64,000 nt of DNA. Source: Rhodoferax sp. (GTDB taxonomy: Bacteria > Pseudomonadota > Gammaproteobacteria > Burkholderiales > Burkholderiaceae_C). The stretch covers positions 1-64,000 of the forward strand of contig JACKLK010000009.1 of the NCBI GenBank assembly GCA_024236015.1, in the 5' to 3' direction. The notes beneath the pieces are model-generated. The model had not been told where the DNA came from. It saw only the letters and a program-made list of their open reading frames with translations, and searched no databases. A program made the translations under genes and the position numbers. This document shows, one piece after another, positions 36,862-46,366 of the stretch (position 1 is its first letter; each line of letters opens with the position of its first letter).

Positions 36862-37935
36862 TCAGATTCCCGAGGGCTTGACCATGGTGCGCATGCGGTC
36901 CACGGCGCGGATGCGGATGGTCTTGAGTTCCGCGCCCTGCAGCACCGTCAGCGTGACCTCTGTATCCGGATCGCTGCGGGCCCACAACTTCTTGTAGAAC
37001 GCCTCCAGCGTGGCGACCGTCGTGCCGTCGACGGCCAGCACCAGGTCGCCGGGCTGCAGGCCGGCCTGCTGGGCAGGGCTGTCCTTGTTGACCCGGATGA
37101 TCTGGATCCGGCCGGACTGCTCGGTCGAGGACACACCCAGCCAGGGCCGGCGGCTGGTCGCGCTGCTGCCGGTCTGCTGCATTTCGTCGAGCACCGGCTT
37201 GAGCAGGTCGACCGGCACGAACATGTTGCCGGGCAGGCGCCGTCCCGGACCCATGGCGTCGCCCACCAGCAGGCTGCCGACACCGACGAGTTCGCCGCGC
37301 TGGTTGAACAAGCCCGCGCCCGAGTGGTTGGCGATCGGCGGGCTGGTGAATGCCGCCGACTCGATGTGGTATTCCCAGTAGCCGGAGAACGCGCGTTTGC
37401 CGACCAGGTAGACCATGGCGACGTCACCGTGCGCATCGTCGGGCTGGGCGCCCGAGACCGCCATCAAGGGCTCGCCGCTGCGCAATTCGTCCAGCGTCCC
37501 GAAACCGACCGGCTCCAGGCCTTCGAGCGGCAGCAAGGTGCGCACCAGGCCGAAGCCGGTGGCCAGGTCGTAGGCCACGGCCTTGGCCGGCAGGGTCTTG
37601 TTGTCGTGCGTGACGATCTGGATCTGCTCGGCTTCCATCATCAGGTAGCCGATGGTCAGGATCAGGCCGTCCCTGCCGATCAGCACGCCCGAGCCCGAGC
37701 GTTGCCTGCCCAGCGACTCGGCGGAGCGGGCATCGTCGCTGACCGTGGTCCGCAGCCCGACCACGGCGGCATGGGCCCGGGCATAGGCGGCGATGCCGGT
37801 CGGGCTTGCGGTCGGTTCGGCGGTGGTGGTGGCGGCGGTATCGGCATGCGCCAGCGACATCGCGCCGAGCAGAAACACCGACAGCAGCGAGCGGATGCAG
37901 GCGATGCGCAATGGAACACGGCGGGGCTGGAGCAT
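36862..37935 (-). CDS. HtrA/DegP-like pseudoprotease with PDZ domain
   Basis: A 357-residue exported protein: signal peptide MLQPRRVPLRIACIRSLLSVF to AHA, a trypsin-like domain (about 45-240), and a PDZ domain (SPAQQAGLQPGDLVLAVDGTTV). In active HtrA proteins the triad His is in a TNxHV motif; here the corresponding place reads ILTIGYLMMEAE, and the Asp position reads DLATGFGLVR. The Ser region reads NHSGAGLFN. So Ser may remain, but His and Asp are missing. It is probably a non-catalytic periplasmic scaffold or chaperone. Confidence 0.8.
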   Translation of the reverse strand: MLQPRRVPLRIACIRSLLSVFLLGAMSLAHADTAATTTAEPTASPTGIAAYARAHAAVVGLRTTVSDDARSAESLGRQRSGSGVLIGRDGLILTIGYLMMEAEQIQIVTHDNKTLPAKAVAYDLATGFGLVRTLLPLEGLEPVGFGTLDELRSGEPLMAVSGAQPDDAHGDVAMVYLVGKRAFSGYWEYHIESAAFTSPPIANHSGAGLFNQRGELVGVGSLLVGDAMGPGRRLPGNMFVPVDLLKPVLDEMQQTGSSATSRRPWLGVSSTEQSGRIQIIRVNKDSPAQQAGLQPGDLVLAVDGTTVATLEAFYKKLWARSDPDTEVTLTVLQGAELKTIRIRAVDRMRTMVKPSGI

Positions 37936-38145
37936 GATGGTCTCCCGTGCATGGCAGATGCCAAGCTGCACGATGCGCCCAAACCGCCGGCTTGGCAAGC
38001 CGACGCTGCGATAACCCGGCGGCCTGCTCTGGAACCGGCGTTGCCCGCACCACCGAGGCGCGAACTTTGTCACGTTTTCGGCCGCACAACACGGTTGCCT
38101 GTGTTGCGTCAAGCCGCGATGCGCGGGTGCGGGCATGATGCAGGG

Positions 38146-38595
38146 ATGAAGATGAACGACAAGCGACGCAATGTCCGGCCCGCAGCACGAGCCGTCTCGG
38201 TCCGCCGGGCGGCCGCGGCCGTCACGGCCTTCGCGCTGGCGCTGGCATCCTGGCAGGCCCGGGCCGACTGGGTCCGGGTCTCGTCCAGCCAGCAATCGGT
38301 GTTCTACATCGATTCGAAGAAGTCGCCGCGGGTGGGCGACAACGTGATGATCTGGGTGCTGCGCAACCACAAGGCCATGCAGGCCAGCCAGTCCCTGATG
38401 GTGCGCTCGTCCAAGGACCAGATCGAGGTCGACTGTGCCGGCCGGCGCATTCGCCGCATCTTCTCGTCCGACCATGGCCGCCCGATGGGCGAGGGGCCGA
38501 TGCTGCACTCCGAACACGGCCCGATGAGCTGGAATGGCGTGCCACCGAATTCGACGGTCAGCCGCATCGTCGACGTGGCCTGCGCGAACACCTGA
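38146..38595 (+). CDS. Exported surface-adhesin-E-like small protein
   Basis: A 149-residue protein with a signal peptide (AVTAFALALASWQARA) after a basic start. The mature part opens DWVRVSSSQQSVFYIDSKKSPRVGDNVMIWVLRN and includes QIEVDCAGRRIRRI and a terminal VDVACAN. This pattern is that of the adhesin E-like domain found in many betaproteobacterial small exported proteins. Function is unknown. An in-frame ATG two codons later is possible. Confidence 0.7.
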   Translation: MKMNDKRRNVRPAARAVSVRRAAAAVTAFALALASWQARADWVRVSSSQQSVFYIDSKKSPRVGDNVMIWVLRNHKAMQASQSLMVRSSKDQIEVDCAGRRIRRIFSSDHGRPMGEGPMLHSEHGPMSWNGVPPNSTVSRIVDVACANT

Positions 38596-38696
38596 GGAGC
38601 CCGCGGGGGAGCGGCGCGCACGTGCGCGGTAGCGGCAGGGCAAAAACAGGAGGCGGGGGAGGCTGCGACTGCCGCCGCGCGCGGGCGGGATCGCGA

Positions 38697-38783
38697 TGGT
38701 GCCGGAGGCCGGAATCGAACCGGCACGGGTTTTACCCCGCGGGATTTTGAGTCCCGTGCGTCTACCAATTTCACCACTCCGGC
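38697..38783 (-). tRNA. leu tRNA: tRNA-Leu (anticodon CAA)
   Basis: Read on the minus strand the 5' arm GCCGGAG pairs with CTCCGGC at the 3' end, followed by discriminator A and an encoded CCA (38697-38699). The anticodon loop is CTCAAAA, giving anticodon CAA that reads UUG codons. The variable arm is long, as in class II tRNAs, and GGTTCGATTCC forms the T arm. Length with CCA is 87 bases. It lies between a small exported protein gene and cysM. Confidence 0.96.
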
Positions 38784-38826
38784 AACGGAGTCAGAACAAG
38801 GGCGAAATTATGGCACAGTGCGGGGC

Positions 38827-39729
38827 ATGAAATATCCCACCATCGAAGACACCATCGGCAAGACGCCGATGGTGGCATTGCAGCGCATCGGCGCCGAAGA
38901 GAACAAGTCCCGCGGCAATGTCGTGCTGGGCAAGCTCGAGGGCAACAACCCGGCCGGATCGGTCAAGGACCGGCCCGCCGTGTCGATGATCCAGCGGGCG
39001 CAGGAGCGGGGTGACATCAAGCCCGGCGACACGCTGATCGAGGCCACGTCGGGCAATACCGGCATTGCGCTGGCCATGGCCGCGGCCATCAAGGGTTACC
39101 ACATGGTCCTGATCATGCCGGAGGACCTGTCCATCGAACGGGTGCAGACGATGAAGGCCTACGGCGCCGAACTCATCCTCACGCCCAAGAGCGGCGGCAT
39201 GGAATACGCGCGCGACCTGGCCGAGCAGATGCAGAAATCCGGCAAGGGCCTGGTGCTGGACCAGTTCGCCAACCAGGACAACCCGCGCATCCACTACGAG
39301 ACCACCGGCCCCGAAATCTGGGCCGACACCAAGGGTTCGATCACGCATTTCGTCAGCGCCATGGGCACGACCGGCACCATCACCGGCGTGTCGCGCTTCA
39401 TGAAGGAAAAAAGCCCGAAGGTGCGCATCATCGGCGCGCAGCCGGCCGAAGGTTCGCGTATTCCGGGCATCCGCAAGTGGCCGCAGGAATATCTGCCCAA
39501 GATCTACGACCCGTCCACGGTCGACGAACTGGTCTACGTGAGCCAGGCGGACGCCGAGGACATGGCGCGGCGCCTGGCGCGCGAGGAGGGCATCTTCGCC
39601 GGCATCTCGGCGGCCGGCGCCTGCTGGGTCGCGCAGCAGATCAGCGCACGCGAGAAGAACGCGACCATCGTCTTCGTGGTCTGCGACCGGGGCGATCGTT
39701 ACCTGTCCACCGGCGTGTTTCCGGCGTAA
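38827..39729 (+). CDS. cysM: Cysteine synthase B (O-acetylserine / O-phosphoserine sulfhydrylase)
   Basis: A 300-residue PLP enzyme. The PLP Lys is in EGNNPAGSVKDRPA (about residue 42), and the substrate loop is EATSGNTGIALAMAA. The phosphate-binding loop is SAMGTTGTITGVSR. The sequence KDRPAVSMI and the C-terminal CDRGDRYLSTGVF are CysM-like rather than CysK-like. CysM makes cysteine from O-acetylserine with sulfide or thiosulfate in the cytoplasm. The tusA-like and Nudix genes that follow on the same strand may share a transcript. Confidence 0.92.
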   Translation: MKYPTIEDTIGKTPMVALQRIGAEENKSRGNVVLGKLEGNNPAGSVKDRPAVSMIQRAQERGDIKPGDTLIEATSGNTGIALAMAAAIKGYHMVLIMPEDLSIERVQTMKAYGAELILTPKSGGMEYARDLAEQMQKSGKGLVLDQFANQDNPRIHYETTGPEIWADTKGSITHFVSAMGTTGTITGVSRFMKEKSPKVRIIGAQPAEGSRIPGIRKWPQEYLPKIYDPSTVDELVYVSQADAEDMARRLAREEGIFAGISAAGACWVAQQISAREKNATIVFVVCDRGDRYLSTGVFPA

Positions 39730-39735
39730 CGCACG

Positions 39736-40263
39736 ATGCAGCAGCCATTCCGCTATTGCCCGCAGTGCGCGAACCCGCTCGAGACGCTTTCGCAGCTCGA
39801 GGACGGCGGCCACAAGGAGCGGCTGCGTTGCGCCGCCTGTGGCTTCACCCACTGGAACAATCCGGTGCCGGTGCTGGCCGCGGTGATCGAATACGAGGGC
39901 AAGGTGCTGCTGGCGCGCAACGCGGCCTGGACCGCCAAGGCCTATGCCTTGATCACCGGCTTCATGGAGGCCGGCGAGACGCCCGAGGACGGCATACGGC
40001 GCGAGATCGCGGAAGAGACCGCGCTGCAGACCGACGCGCTGGCGCTGATCGGTGTCTACGACTTCCAGCGCATGAACCAGGTCATCATTGCCTACCATGC
40101 CCAATGCAGCGGCACGGTGCGGCTCTCGCCCGAGCTGGTCGACTACAAGCTGTTCCGGCTCGAGGATGTGCGCTGCTGGCCGGCGGGTACCGGTTATGCG
40201 CTGGCCCAGTGGCTGCGTTCGCGCGGGCATGAGCCGCAGTTCGTCGAATGGGGCAGGCGCTGA
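39736..40263 (+). CDS. Zinc-ribbon Nudix hydrolase
   Basis: A 175-residue protein six bases after cysM. A zinc ribbon (YCPQCANPL..LRCAACGFTHW) opens the protein, then a complete Nudix box GFMEAGETPEDGIRREIAEETAL at about residues 75-97. The layout resembles the C-terminal half of NADH pyrophosphatase NudC, and the ribbon HWNNP is also NudC-like. Substrate could be NAD(H) or a related nucleotide; this is an inference. Confidence 0.88.
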   Translation: MQQPFRYCPQCANPLETLSQLEDGGHKERLRCAACGFTHWNNPVPVLAAVIEYEGKVLLARNAAWTAKAYALITGFMEAGETPEDGIRREIAEETALQTDALALIGVYDFQRMNQVIIAYHAQCSGTVRLSPELVDYKLFRLEDVRCWPAGTGYALAQWLRSRGHEPQFVEWGRR

Positions 40264-40328
40264 GCGCGCGCAGTCGCCCGGACCTGCGGATAAGATCGAC
40301 GCCATCCCGATGAACCTGTGCAGGAGAC

Positions 40329-40562
40329 ATGATGCAAGCTGCAGATATTGAAGTCGACGCCCGCGGCCTGAACTGTCCGCTGCCCATCCTCAAGGCCAAG
40401 AAGGCCCTGAGCGGCCTGCAAAGCGGGCAGACGGTCAAGGTCGTGTCCACCGACGCCGGTTCGGTGCGCGACTTCCAGGCCTTCGCCAAGCAGACCGGCA
40501 ACGAGTTGCTCGAGCAGCAGACCGAAGGCTCGGAGTTCATCCACCTGATGCGCCGGCGCTGA
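40329..40562 (+). CDS. TusA-family sulfurtransferase
   Basis: A 77-residue protein with the hallmark Cys-Pro-x-Pro motif (GLNCPLPILKAKKAL) of the TusA/SirA/YedF family, the Cys being the persulfide carrier. It follows two same-strand genes and is convergent with valS. TusA proteins pass sulfur to tRNA thiolation or molybdenum cofactor synthesis. The latter would suit an organism with nitrate reductase, though that link is only suggestive. Confidence 0.9.
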   Translation: MMQAADIEVDARGLNCPLPILKAKKALSGLQSGQTVKVVSTDAGSVRDFQAFAKQTGNELLEQQTEGSEFIHLMRRR

Positions 40563-40601
40563 GTGCGGCGCGGCCGCCGGGCGGTGCCCGGCGCGCCTCG
40601 C

Positions 40602-43562
40602 TCAACCCAGGCGCTGCAGCTGATCGCGCAACTTGGCCAGCGTGGCCTCGAAGGTGGCCACGCGCTCGCGCTCCTGTGCGATCACCGCCGCCGGCGCCTT
40701 GGCCACGAAGGCCTGGTTCGACAACTTGCCCTGGGCCTTGGCGATCTCGCCCTCGAGCCGGGTCGCTTCCTTGCCCAGGCGCGCCTTTTCGGCGGCGACG
40801 TCGACCTCCATGTAAAGGCACACGCGCGCAGCGCCGACCACGGCCACCGGCGCGGCCTTGGCGGCCGCCGCCCAGGTGGCTTCGTCCTCGAACACCCGCA
40901 CTTCGTTGAGCTTGGCCAGTGCCTGCAATACCGGCGCCGACGAGCGCTGGAACTGCGCCTCCGCGGCATCCCCGGCCAGCACGAACAGCGGCAGCCGGGT
41001 GGCGGGCGACACGCCCATCTCGCCGCGCAGGTTGCGGCAGGCGTCCACCAGCGATTTCAGCCGGGCGACGTAGGCGATGGCGGCCGGGTCGATACGCTCG
41101 GGCTGGCTCACCGGATAGGCCGCGATGCTGACCGAGTCGCCTGCGCGCCCGGCCACCGGTGCCACCTTCTGCCACAGCTCCTCGGTGATGAACGGGATCA
41201 CCGGATGCGCCAGCCGCAGGATGGTCTCGAGTACGCGGATCAGCGTGCGCCGGGTGGCGCGTTTCTGTGCGTCGTTGCCGGTGTTGATCTGCACCTTGGC
41301 GATTTCCAGGTACCAGTCGCAGAACTCGTCCCAGACGAACTGGTAGATGCGGTTGGCCACGTTGTCGAGCCGGTATTCCTCGAAGCCCTTGGCCACGTCG
41401 GCCTCGACCTGTTGCAGCACCGACGTGATCCAGCGGTCGCACGGGCTGAATTCCAGGTAGGTGGCCTGCTCGCCCCCCGGAGTGCATTTGGCCGCGGTGT
41501 GTTCCTTCAGGCCGCAGTCCTGGCCTTCGCAGTTCATCAGCACGAAGCGGGTCGCGTTCCACAACTTGTTGCAGAAATTGCGGTAACCCTCGCAGCGCTT
41601 GGTGTCGAAGTTGATGTTGCGTCCCAGCGTGGCCAGCGCGGCGAAGGTGAAACGCAGCGCGTCGGCGCCGAAGGCGGGAATGCCGTCCGGGAATTCCTTC
41701 TGCGTGTTCTTGCGCACCGTGGGCGCGGTCTCGGGCTTGCGCAGGCCTTCCGACCGCTTGGCCAGCAGCGGCTCGAGCGTGATGCCGTCGATCAGGTCCA
41801 CCGGGTCGAGCACGTTGCCTTCCGACTTGCTCATCTTCTGGCCGTGTGCGTCGCGCACCAGGCCGTGGATGTAGACGTCGCGGAACGGCACACGGCCGGT
41901 GAAATGTGTCGTCATCATGATCATCCGGGCGACCCAGAAGAAGATGATGTCGTAGCCGGTCACCAGCACGGTGGAGGGCAGGTAGAGGTCGTAGTCGGAC
42001 GGTTGGCCGGCGGTCGCGGGGGCGGCGGCCGCCTCGGGCCAGCCCATGGTCGAGAACGGGACCAGCGCGGACGAATACCAGGTGTCGAGCACGTCGTCGT
42101 CGCGCTTGAGCGCACCGGTGTAGCCCGCCTTGTCGGCCGCCGCGCGCGCGCCGGCCTCGTCGCGGGCCACGAACAGCTCGCCGCCGTCTCCGTACCAGGC
42201 CGGGATCTGGTGGCCCCACCACAGCTGGCGGCTGATGCACCAGTCCTGGATGTTGCCCATCCACTGGTTGTAGGTGTTGACCCAGTTCTCGGGCACGAAG
42301 CGCACGGCGCCGCTCTCCACGGCGTCGATCGCCTTCTGGGCGATCGATTTGCCGGTCGGGTCCTGCGGGCTGACCTTGGACATGGCGACGAACCACTGGT
42401 CGGTCAGCATGGGTTCGATGACCTGGCCGGTGCGGGCGCAGCGCGGCACCATCAGCCGGTGCTTCTTGATCTCGACCATGACGCCCAGCGCGTCGAGGTC
42501 GGCGACGATCTTCTTGCGCGCCACGAAGCGGTCCAGGCCGCGATAGGCCGGGGGCGCCTCGTCGTTGAGCGTGGCGTCCAGCGTCAACACGCCGATCATC
42601 GGCAGCTTGTGGCGCTGGCCCACGGCATAGTCGTTGACGTCATGCGCGGGCGTCACCTTGACCACGCCGGTGCCGAAGGCCGGGTCGACATAGTCGTCGG
42701 CGATCACCGCAATGGAGCGGTCGCACAGCGGCAACTGCACCCGCTTGCCGATCAGGTGGCTGTAGCGCGCATCGTCGGGATGCACCATCACGGCAACGTC
42801 GCCGAGCATGGTCTCGGGGCGGGTCGTGGCCACCACCAGGCCGTCCTGCAACTGGCCGTCGACCTGCTGCGGGCCGTCGGCGAACGGGTAACGGATATGC
42901 CACAGGTGGCCGTCTTCCTCCTCGCTTTCCACTTCCAGGTCGCTGACCGCGGTCTTGAGCACCGGATCCCAGTTGACCAGGCGCTTGCCGCGGTAGATCA
43001 GGCCCTGCTCGTACAGGCGCACGAAGGTGTCGGTGACGACGGTGGACAACTCCTCGTCCATCGTGAAATATTCGCGGCTCCAGTCCACGCTGTCGCCCAT
43101 GCGGCGCATCTGGGTGGTGATGGTGTTGCCCGACTTCTCCTTCCACTCCCAGACCCGCGCGACGAAATTCTTGCGCGCCTCGGCTGGCGTCGGGCCCATG
43201 TCGTGGCGGCTGATGCCCTGGTCGCGCAGCTGGCGCTCGACGACGATCTGCGTGGCGATGCCGGCATGGTCGGTACCGGGCACCCAGACCGTGTTGTGGC
43301 CGCGCATGCGGTGGTAACGCGTCAGCGAGTCCATGATGGTCTGGTTGAACGCATGGCCCATGTGCAGCGTGCCGGTCACGTTGGGTGGCGGCAGCTGGAT
43401 CGCGAACGATCCGGCCTGCGGATCCGGCTTGCCGGTGCCGCGGGCGCCGGCCACTGCGTATCCGCGACGCTCCCATTCGGGGCCCCAGTGGGCCTCGAGT
43501 GCGGCGGGTTCGAAGGATTTGGACAGGCTCTCGAGCCCGGGCTGGTGCAGAACGTCGGTCAT
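40602..43562 (-). CDS. valS: Valyl-tRNA synthetase
   Basis: A 986-residue class I synthetase, the usual length. The ATP motifs are present: PPPNVTGTLHMGHA (HIGH type, about residue 45) and GQKMSKSEGNVLDP (KMSKS, about 600). The editing (CP1) domain reads TTRPETMLGDVAVMVHP. A C-terminal coiled-coil tail (VDVAAEKARLGKEATRLEGEIAKAQGKL) is the tRNA-binding arm. The start ATG at 43562 was chosen at MTDVLHQPG. It charges tRNA-Val in the cytoplasm. Convergent with the tusA-like gene. Confidence 0.98.
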   Translation of the reverse strand: MTDVLHQPGLESLSKSFEPAALEAHWGPEWERRGYAVAGARGTGKPDPQAGSFAIQLPPPNVTGTLHMGHAFNQTIMDSLTRYHRMRGHNTVWVPGTDHAGIATQIVVERQLRDQGISRHDMGPTPAEARKNFVARVWEWKEKSGNTITTQMRRMGDSVDWSREYFTMDEELSTVVTDTFVRLYEQGLIYRGKRLVNWDPVLKTAVSDLEVESEEEDGHLWHIRYPFADGPQQVDGQLQDGLVVATTRPETMLGDVAVMVHPDDARYSHLIGKRVQLPLCDRSIAVIADDYVDPAFGTGVVKVTPAHDVNDYAVGQRHKLPMIGVLTLDATLNDEAPPAYRGLDRFVARKKIVADLDALGVMVEIKKHRLMVPRCARTGQVIEPMLTDQWFVAMSKVSPQDPTGKSIAQKAIDAVESGAVRFVPENWVNTYNQWMGNIQDWCISRQLWWGHQIPAWYGDGGELFVARDEAGARAAADKAGYTGALKRDDDVLDTWYSSALVPFSTMGWPEAAAAPATAGQPSDYDLYLPSTVLVTGYDIIFFWVARMIMMTTHFTGRVPFRDVYIHGLVRDAHGQKMSKSEGNVLDPVDLIDGITLEPLLAKRSEGLRKPETAPTVRKNTQKEFPDGIPAFGADALRFTFAALATLGRNINFDTKRCEGYRNFCNKLWNATRFVLMNCEGQDCGLKEHTAAKCTPGGEQATYLEFSPCDRWITSVLQQVEADVAKGFEEYRLDNVANRIYQFVWDEFCDWYLEIAKVQINTGNDAQKRATRRTLIRVLETILRLAHPVIPFITEELWQKVAPVAGRAGDSVSIAAYPVSQPERIDPAAIAYVARLKSLVDACRNLRGEMGVSPATRLPLFVLAGDAAEAQFQRSSAPVLQALAKLNEVRVFEDEATWAAAAKAAPVAVVGAARVCLYMEVDVAAEKARLGKEATRLEGEIAKAQGKLSNQAFVAKAPAAVIAQERERVATFEATLAKLRDQLQRLG

Positions 43563-43704
43563 GGTGTGGCGGTGTGGTCGTGCCGGTTGGCGCGTCGCGC
43601 ACCCGGCAGGGAGGCGGCATCCCGGCGGAGGCCGCACCCGGACCTCAGGCCCGGGACCGATGGATTTTAGGGGACGCGCCGCGGCATGCCGCGTCCCGCG
43701 GGGC

Positions 43705-43893
43705 TCAGGCCGTCGGCAGTTGCGCGGCGTCGAGGCATTCCTGCAGCACCCGCGCGTCGCCGATCTGGTTGGCCAGCAGCAGGATCAAGCGGGCATTGAG
43801 CAGTTCCGACTGCTCCGGGCTCAGGCCCTGGTGGGCGTCGAGCAGCTGCTCGTAGAAGGTGTCTGCATCCTGCAGGTTCAGGTTGGTTTTCAT
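43705..43893 (-). CDS. DUF2783 small protein
   Basis: A 62-residue protein, MKTNLNLQDADTFYEQLLDAHQGLSPEQSELLNARLILLLANQIGD and a short tail. Small proteins of this pattern (DUF2783) typically follow FAD-dependent aromatic hydroxylase genes, exactly as here, 22 bases after the monooxygenase stop. Its function is unknown; a role as partner or stabiliser of the hydroxylase is an inference from the constant linkage. Confidence 0.75.
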   Translation of the reverse strand: MKTNLNLQDADTFYEQLLDAHQGLSPEQSELLNARLILLLANQIGDARVLQECLDAAQLPTA

Positions 43894-43915
43894 GGGGTGG
43901 TCGCCGGTGAAGGGT

Positions 43916-45640
43916 TCAAGCAATGGCCAGTGCGTGTTCGATGGCCTGCACCAGCGCGCCGTCGACCGCTTCGCCGGTCGCCGCGAGATAGGCGTCGGGG
44001 CGCACCAGGGCCCAGGCGTGGCCGAACACGTGGCAGGCGCCCTGCAGATGCCCTTGCGGGTCGCGCACCGTCTCGCGCGACTGGGTGTGGGTGTCCGGGC
44101 CGAGCACCTGCACGCATCGCACCGGCGCCTGGCGCGTGAGCCGGGCCAGGCGCTGGCGCGCCTGCTGCGACTGGTCGCCGAACACCAGCAGCAGCAAATG
44201 CCCGTCGGCCCACTGCAGCAGGTCGTTGACGCAGCCCTGGCTGCCGTCCTGCCAGCGGAAGAACACGTTCTGCACCGACAGGCCGCCGGACTTCTCGCAC
44301 ACGCTCGACTGGCTGTACGGATTGGCCACCGCCATGCGCCCGGTGTTGACGAGTTGGCGCGCGAACGGATACTGGCGCGCCAGGCTGATCACGGCGTCGC
44401 GGAACCGGCGCTCGATGCCATCGGCCGGCCGCAGGAACCGCGCGGTGCGGTTGGTGACCCGCACGTTCTGCTGCGCCGCCTCCAGCCGTTCCTGATCGTA
44501 ACTGGCAAGCAGTCCCGGCCCGGCACGCCCGCGCAGCACCGCATTGAGCTTCCAGGCCAGGTTGTCGGCGTCGGCCACGCCGGTGTTGCCGCCGCGCGCT
44601 CCGAAGGGGCTGACGATCTTGGCGGTATCGCCCATGAAATACACGCTGCCGATGTGCAGCGCGTCCAGGCACTGGCTGCGATAGGCATAAGGACCGACCC
44701 AGACGATCTCGCAATCGATGTCGGCGCCGAACTGGCGCTGCAGGCGCTTGCGCACCTCGGCCTCGCTGCTGACCTTGGCCGGGTCGGCATCGGGCTCCAT
44801 CTGGTAGTCGATGCGCCAGACGTCGTCGGCCATCAGGTGTTGCCACACGGCGCGGTTGTCGTTGAATGGCGCCTCGATCCAGGTGTGGCGTTCGGTCGGC
44901 GGCAGGTTCTTGAAGCGCACGTCGGCGATGCACCAGCGGTCGTCGCCGCGGCGCGCCTGCTTGCTGGCGCCGCACCATGCATGGAAGGGCGTGTGCGAGC
45001 CGCTGGCGTCGATCACGTGTTCGGCCTCGATCTGGTAGTGGCCGGCGGGTGTTTCCACCGTCAGCGTCGCGAAGCCGTCGTGCTGCGCGAAACCGGTGAC
45101 GCGCGAACTCCAGCGCAGGTCGACGCCACCGAGCTCGTGGATGCGCTCGACCAGGTACCCCTCAATATAGAACTGCTGGATGTTGATGAACGGTGGCTGG
45201 GCCGAGAGCTGGAAGCTGCTTTGCTGGCGCAGGTCGAAGGAATACACCTCGTCGTGGCCGGCGAAGGTGCGTCCCACGCTCCACTGGATGCCCTTGGCCG
45301 CGATGCGTTCGTAGATGCCCAGCCGGTGGAAGATCTCCAGCGACTTCTGCGTGTAGCAGATGCCGCGCGACGAGGCGCCCTTGACGCCGACCGAGTTGTC
45401 TTCGTCCAGCACCACGGCCGCAATACCCTGGCGCGCCAGTGCGCAGGCCATGGTCAGCCCGGTGATGCCGGCGCCGACGATGACGATGGGATGGCGCACG
45501 ATGCTGGCCGAGCCCAGTTCCGGCGGCGCGACGAACGGGTATTGCGGCAGTTCGTAGCCGCCTTTGGCGAATTCGTAGTCGTTGGTGAAGGCGGTGGCCT
45601 GGTACGGCTTGCTCACGGTGCGGTCGGGCGTTGCGCTCAT
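43916..45640 (-). CDS. FAD-dependent aromatic-ring monooxygenase
   Basis: A 574-residue flavoprotein of the PHBH/MhpA type. The FAD motif is PIVIVGAGITGLTMACALARQG near residue 50, followed by HVIDASGSH and the second FAD motif YFMGDTAKIVSPFGARGGNTGVADADNLAWKL near 330-360. The C-terminal thioredoxin-like part (LLLLVFGDQ) is also typical. It likely hydroxylates a phenolic acid such as a hydroxyphenylpropionate-like compound. It sits between a VOC protein and DUF2783, all within a few bases, forming a catabolic operon. The substrate is not readable. Confidence 0.87.
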   Translation of the reverse strand: MSATPDRTVSKPYQATAFTNDYEFAKGGYELPQYPFVAPPELGSASIVRHPIVIVGAGITGLTMACALARQGIAAVVLDEDNSVGVKGASSRGICYTQKSLEIFHRLGIYERIAAKGIQWSVGRTFAGHDEVYSFDLRQQSSFQLSAQPPFINIQQFYIEGYLVERIHELGGVDLRWSSRVTGFAQHDGFATLTVETPAGHYQIEAEHVIDASGSHTPFHAWCGASKQARRGDDRWCIADVRFKNLPPTERHTWIEAPFNDNRAVWQHLMADDVWRIDYQMEPDADPAKVSSEAEVRKRLQRQFGADIDCEIVWVGPYAYRSQCLDALHIGSVYFMGDTAKIVSPFGARGGNTGVADADNLAWKLNAVLRGRAGPGLLASYDQERLEAAQQNVRVTNRTARFLRPADGIERRFRDAVISLARQYPFARQLVNTGRMAVANPYSQSSVCEKSGGLSVQNVFFRWQDGSQGCVNDLLQWADGHLLLLVFGDQSQQARQRLARLTRQAPVRCVQVLGPDTHTQSRETVRDPQGHLQGACHVFGHAWALVRPDAYLAATGEAVDGALVQAIEHALAIA

Positions 45641-45648
45641 GCGGCTCC

Positions 45649-46284
45649 TCACGAGGTTTGCGGGGACACGGCCCGTGCGGCGACTTCCGGGCGGTCGTTC
45701 TGCTGCGGCTTCAAGGCCCCGGCGGCCAGTCCTTGCGCACGGTCCTGGCGCCATTGTGCTTTGCGAGCCGTCCATGCGTCCAGCCGGGCGCGGGCCTCGT
45801 GACTCTCGCGTTCCATCTGCTCGGCGCTGGCCACGTCGGCCGACAGTTCGAGCCGCACGCCATTGGGGTCGAAGAAATAGATGCTCTTGAACACATGGTG
45901 ATCGGTCACGCCGAGCACTTCGACGCCATGCGCCTGCAGCCGCGCGCGCATGGCCTCGAGGTCGCTCACCGACGCGACGCGAAACGCCACATGGTTGACC
46001 CATGCCGGGGTGTTGGGCGAGGGCAGGGCCGCCTCGTCGTCGCCGAGATCGAAAAACGCGATGAACGAGCCGTCGTGCAGACGGAAGAAGAAATGGGTGT
46101 ACGGGCAATATTCGCCGGTGCTGGGCACATGGTCGCTCTGGATGATGTGGTACAGCGGCAGGCCCAGGATGTCTTCGTAGAAGTGCCGGGTTTCCTCGGC
46201 GTCGCGCGCGCGGTAGGCGTAGTGATGCAACTGCTGGATCGGCGCGGCTGCAGGTATCGGCGTGGCAGGGGTGGTGGTTTCCAT
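45649..46284 (-). CDS. VOC-superfamily protein (extradiol dioxygenase/glyoxalase-like)
   Basis: A 211-residue vicinal-oxygen-chelate protein. The first module opens IQQLHHYAYRARDAEETRHFYEDILGLPLYHI, where the paired His are in a metal-ligand position, and the second half has NHVAFRVASVSDLEAMRARL and FFDPNGVRLELSAD with the Glu ligand. It is the first gene of the operon and could open the ring made by the downstream monooxygenase. Glyoxalase-like function is the alternative. Confidence 0.8.
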   Translation of the reverse strand: METTTPATPIPAAAPIQQLHHYAYRARDAEETRHFYEDILGLPLYHIIQSDHVPSTGEYCPYTHFFFRLHDGSFIAFFDLGDDEAALPSPNTPAWVNHVAFRVASVSDLEAMRARLQAHGVEVLGVTDHHVFKSIYFFDPNGVRLELSADVASAEQMERESHEARARLDAWTARKAQWRQDRAQGLAAGALKPQQNDRPEVAARAVSPQTS

Positions 46285-46352
46285 GGCGGTTTCCGTGTCG
46301 GAACAAGCAAGACAGACGGGGGGCGATCAAGATTCACCTATCCGTAACGCGT

Positions 46353-46366
46353 TTACTATATCGTAA
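46353..46366. promoter_or_regulatory. Near-palindromic site before the VOC operon
   Basis: TTACTATATCGTAA is a 12/14 palindrome about 70 bases upstream of the VOC start. An adjacent near-palindrome GTAACGCGTTTAC lies just to its left (46344-46356). Two adjoining dyads in the only AT-rich spot of the promoter region suggest an operator for the catabolic operon. No regulator gene is in the window. Confidence 0.4.
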
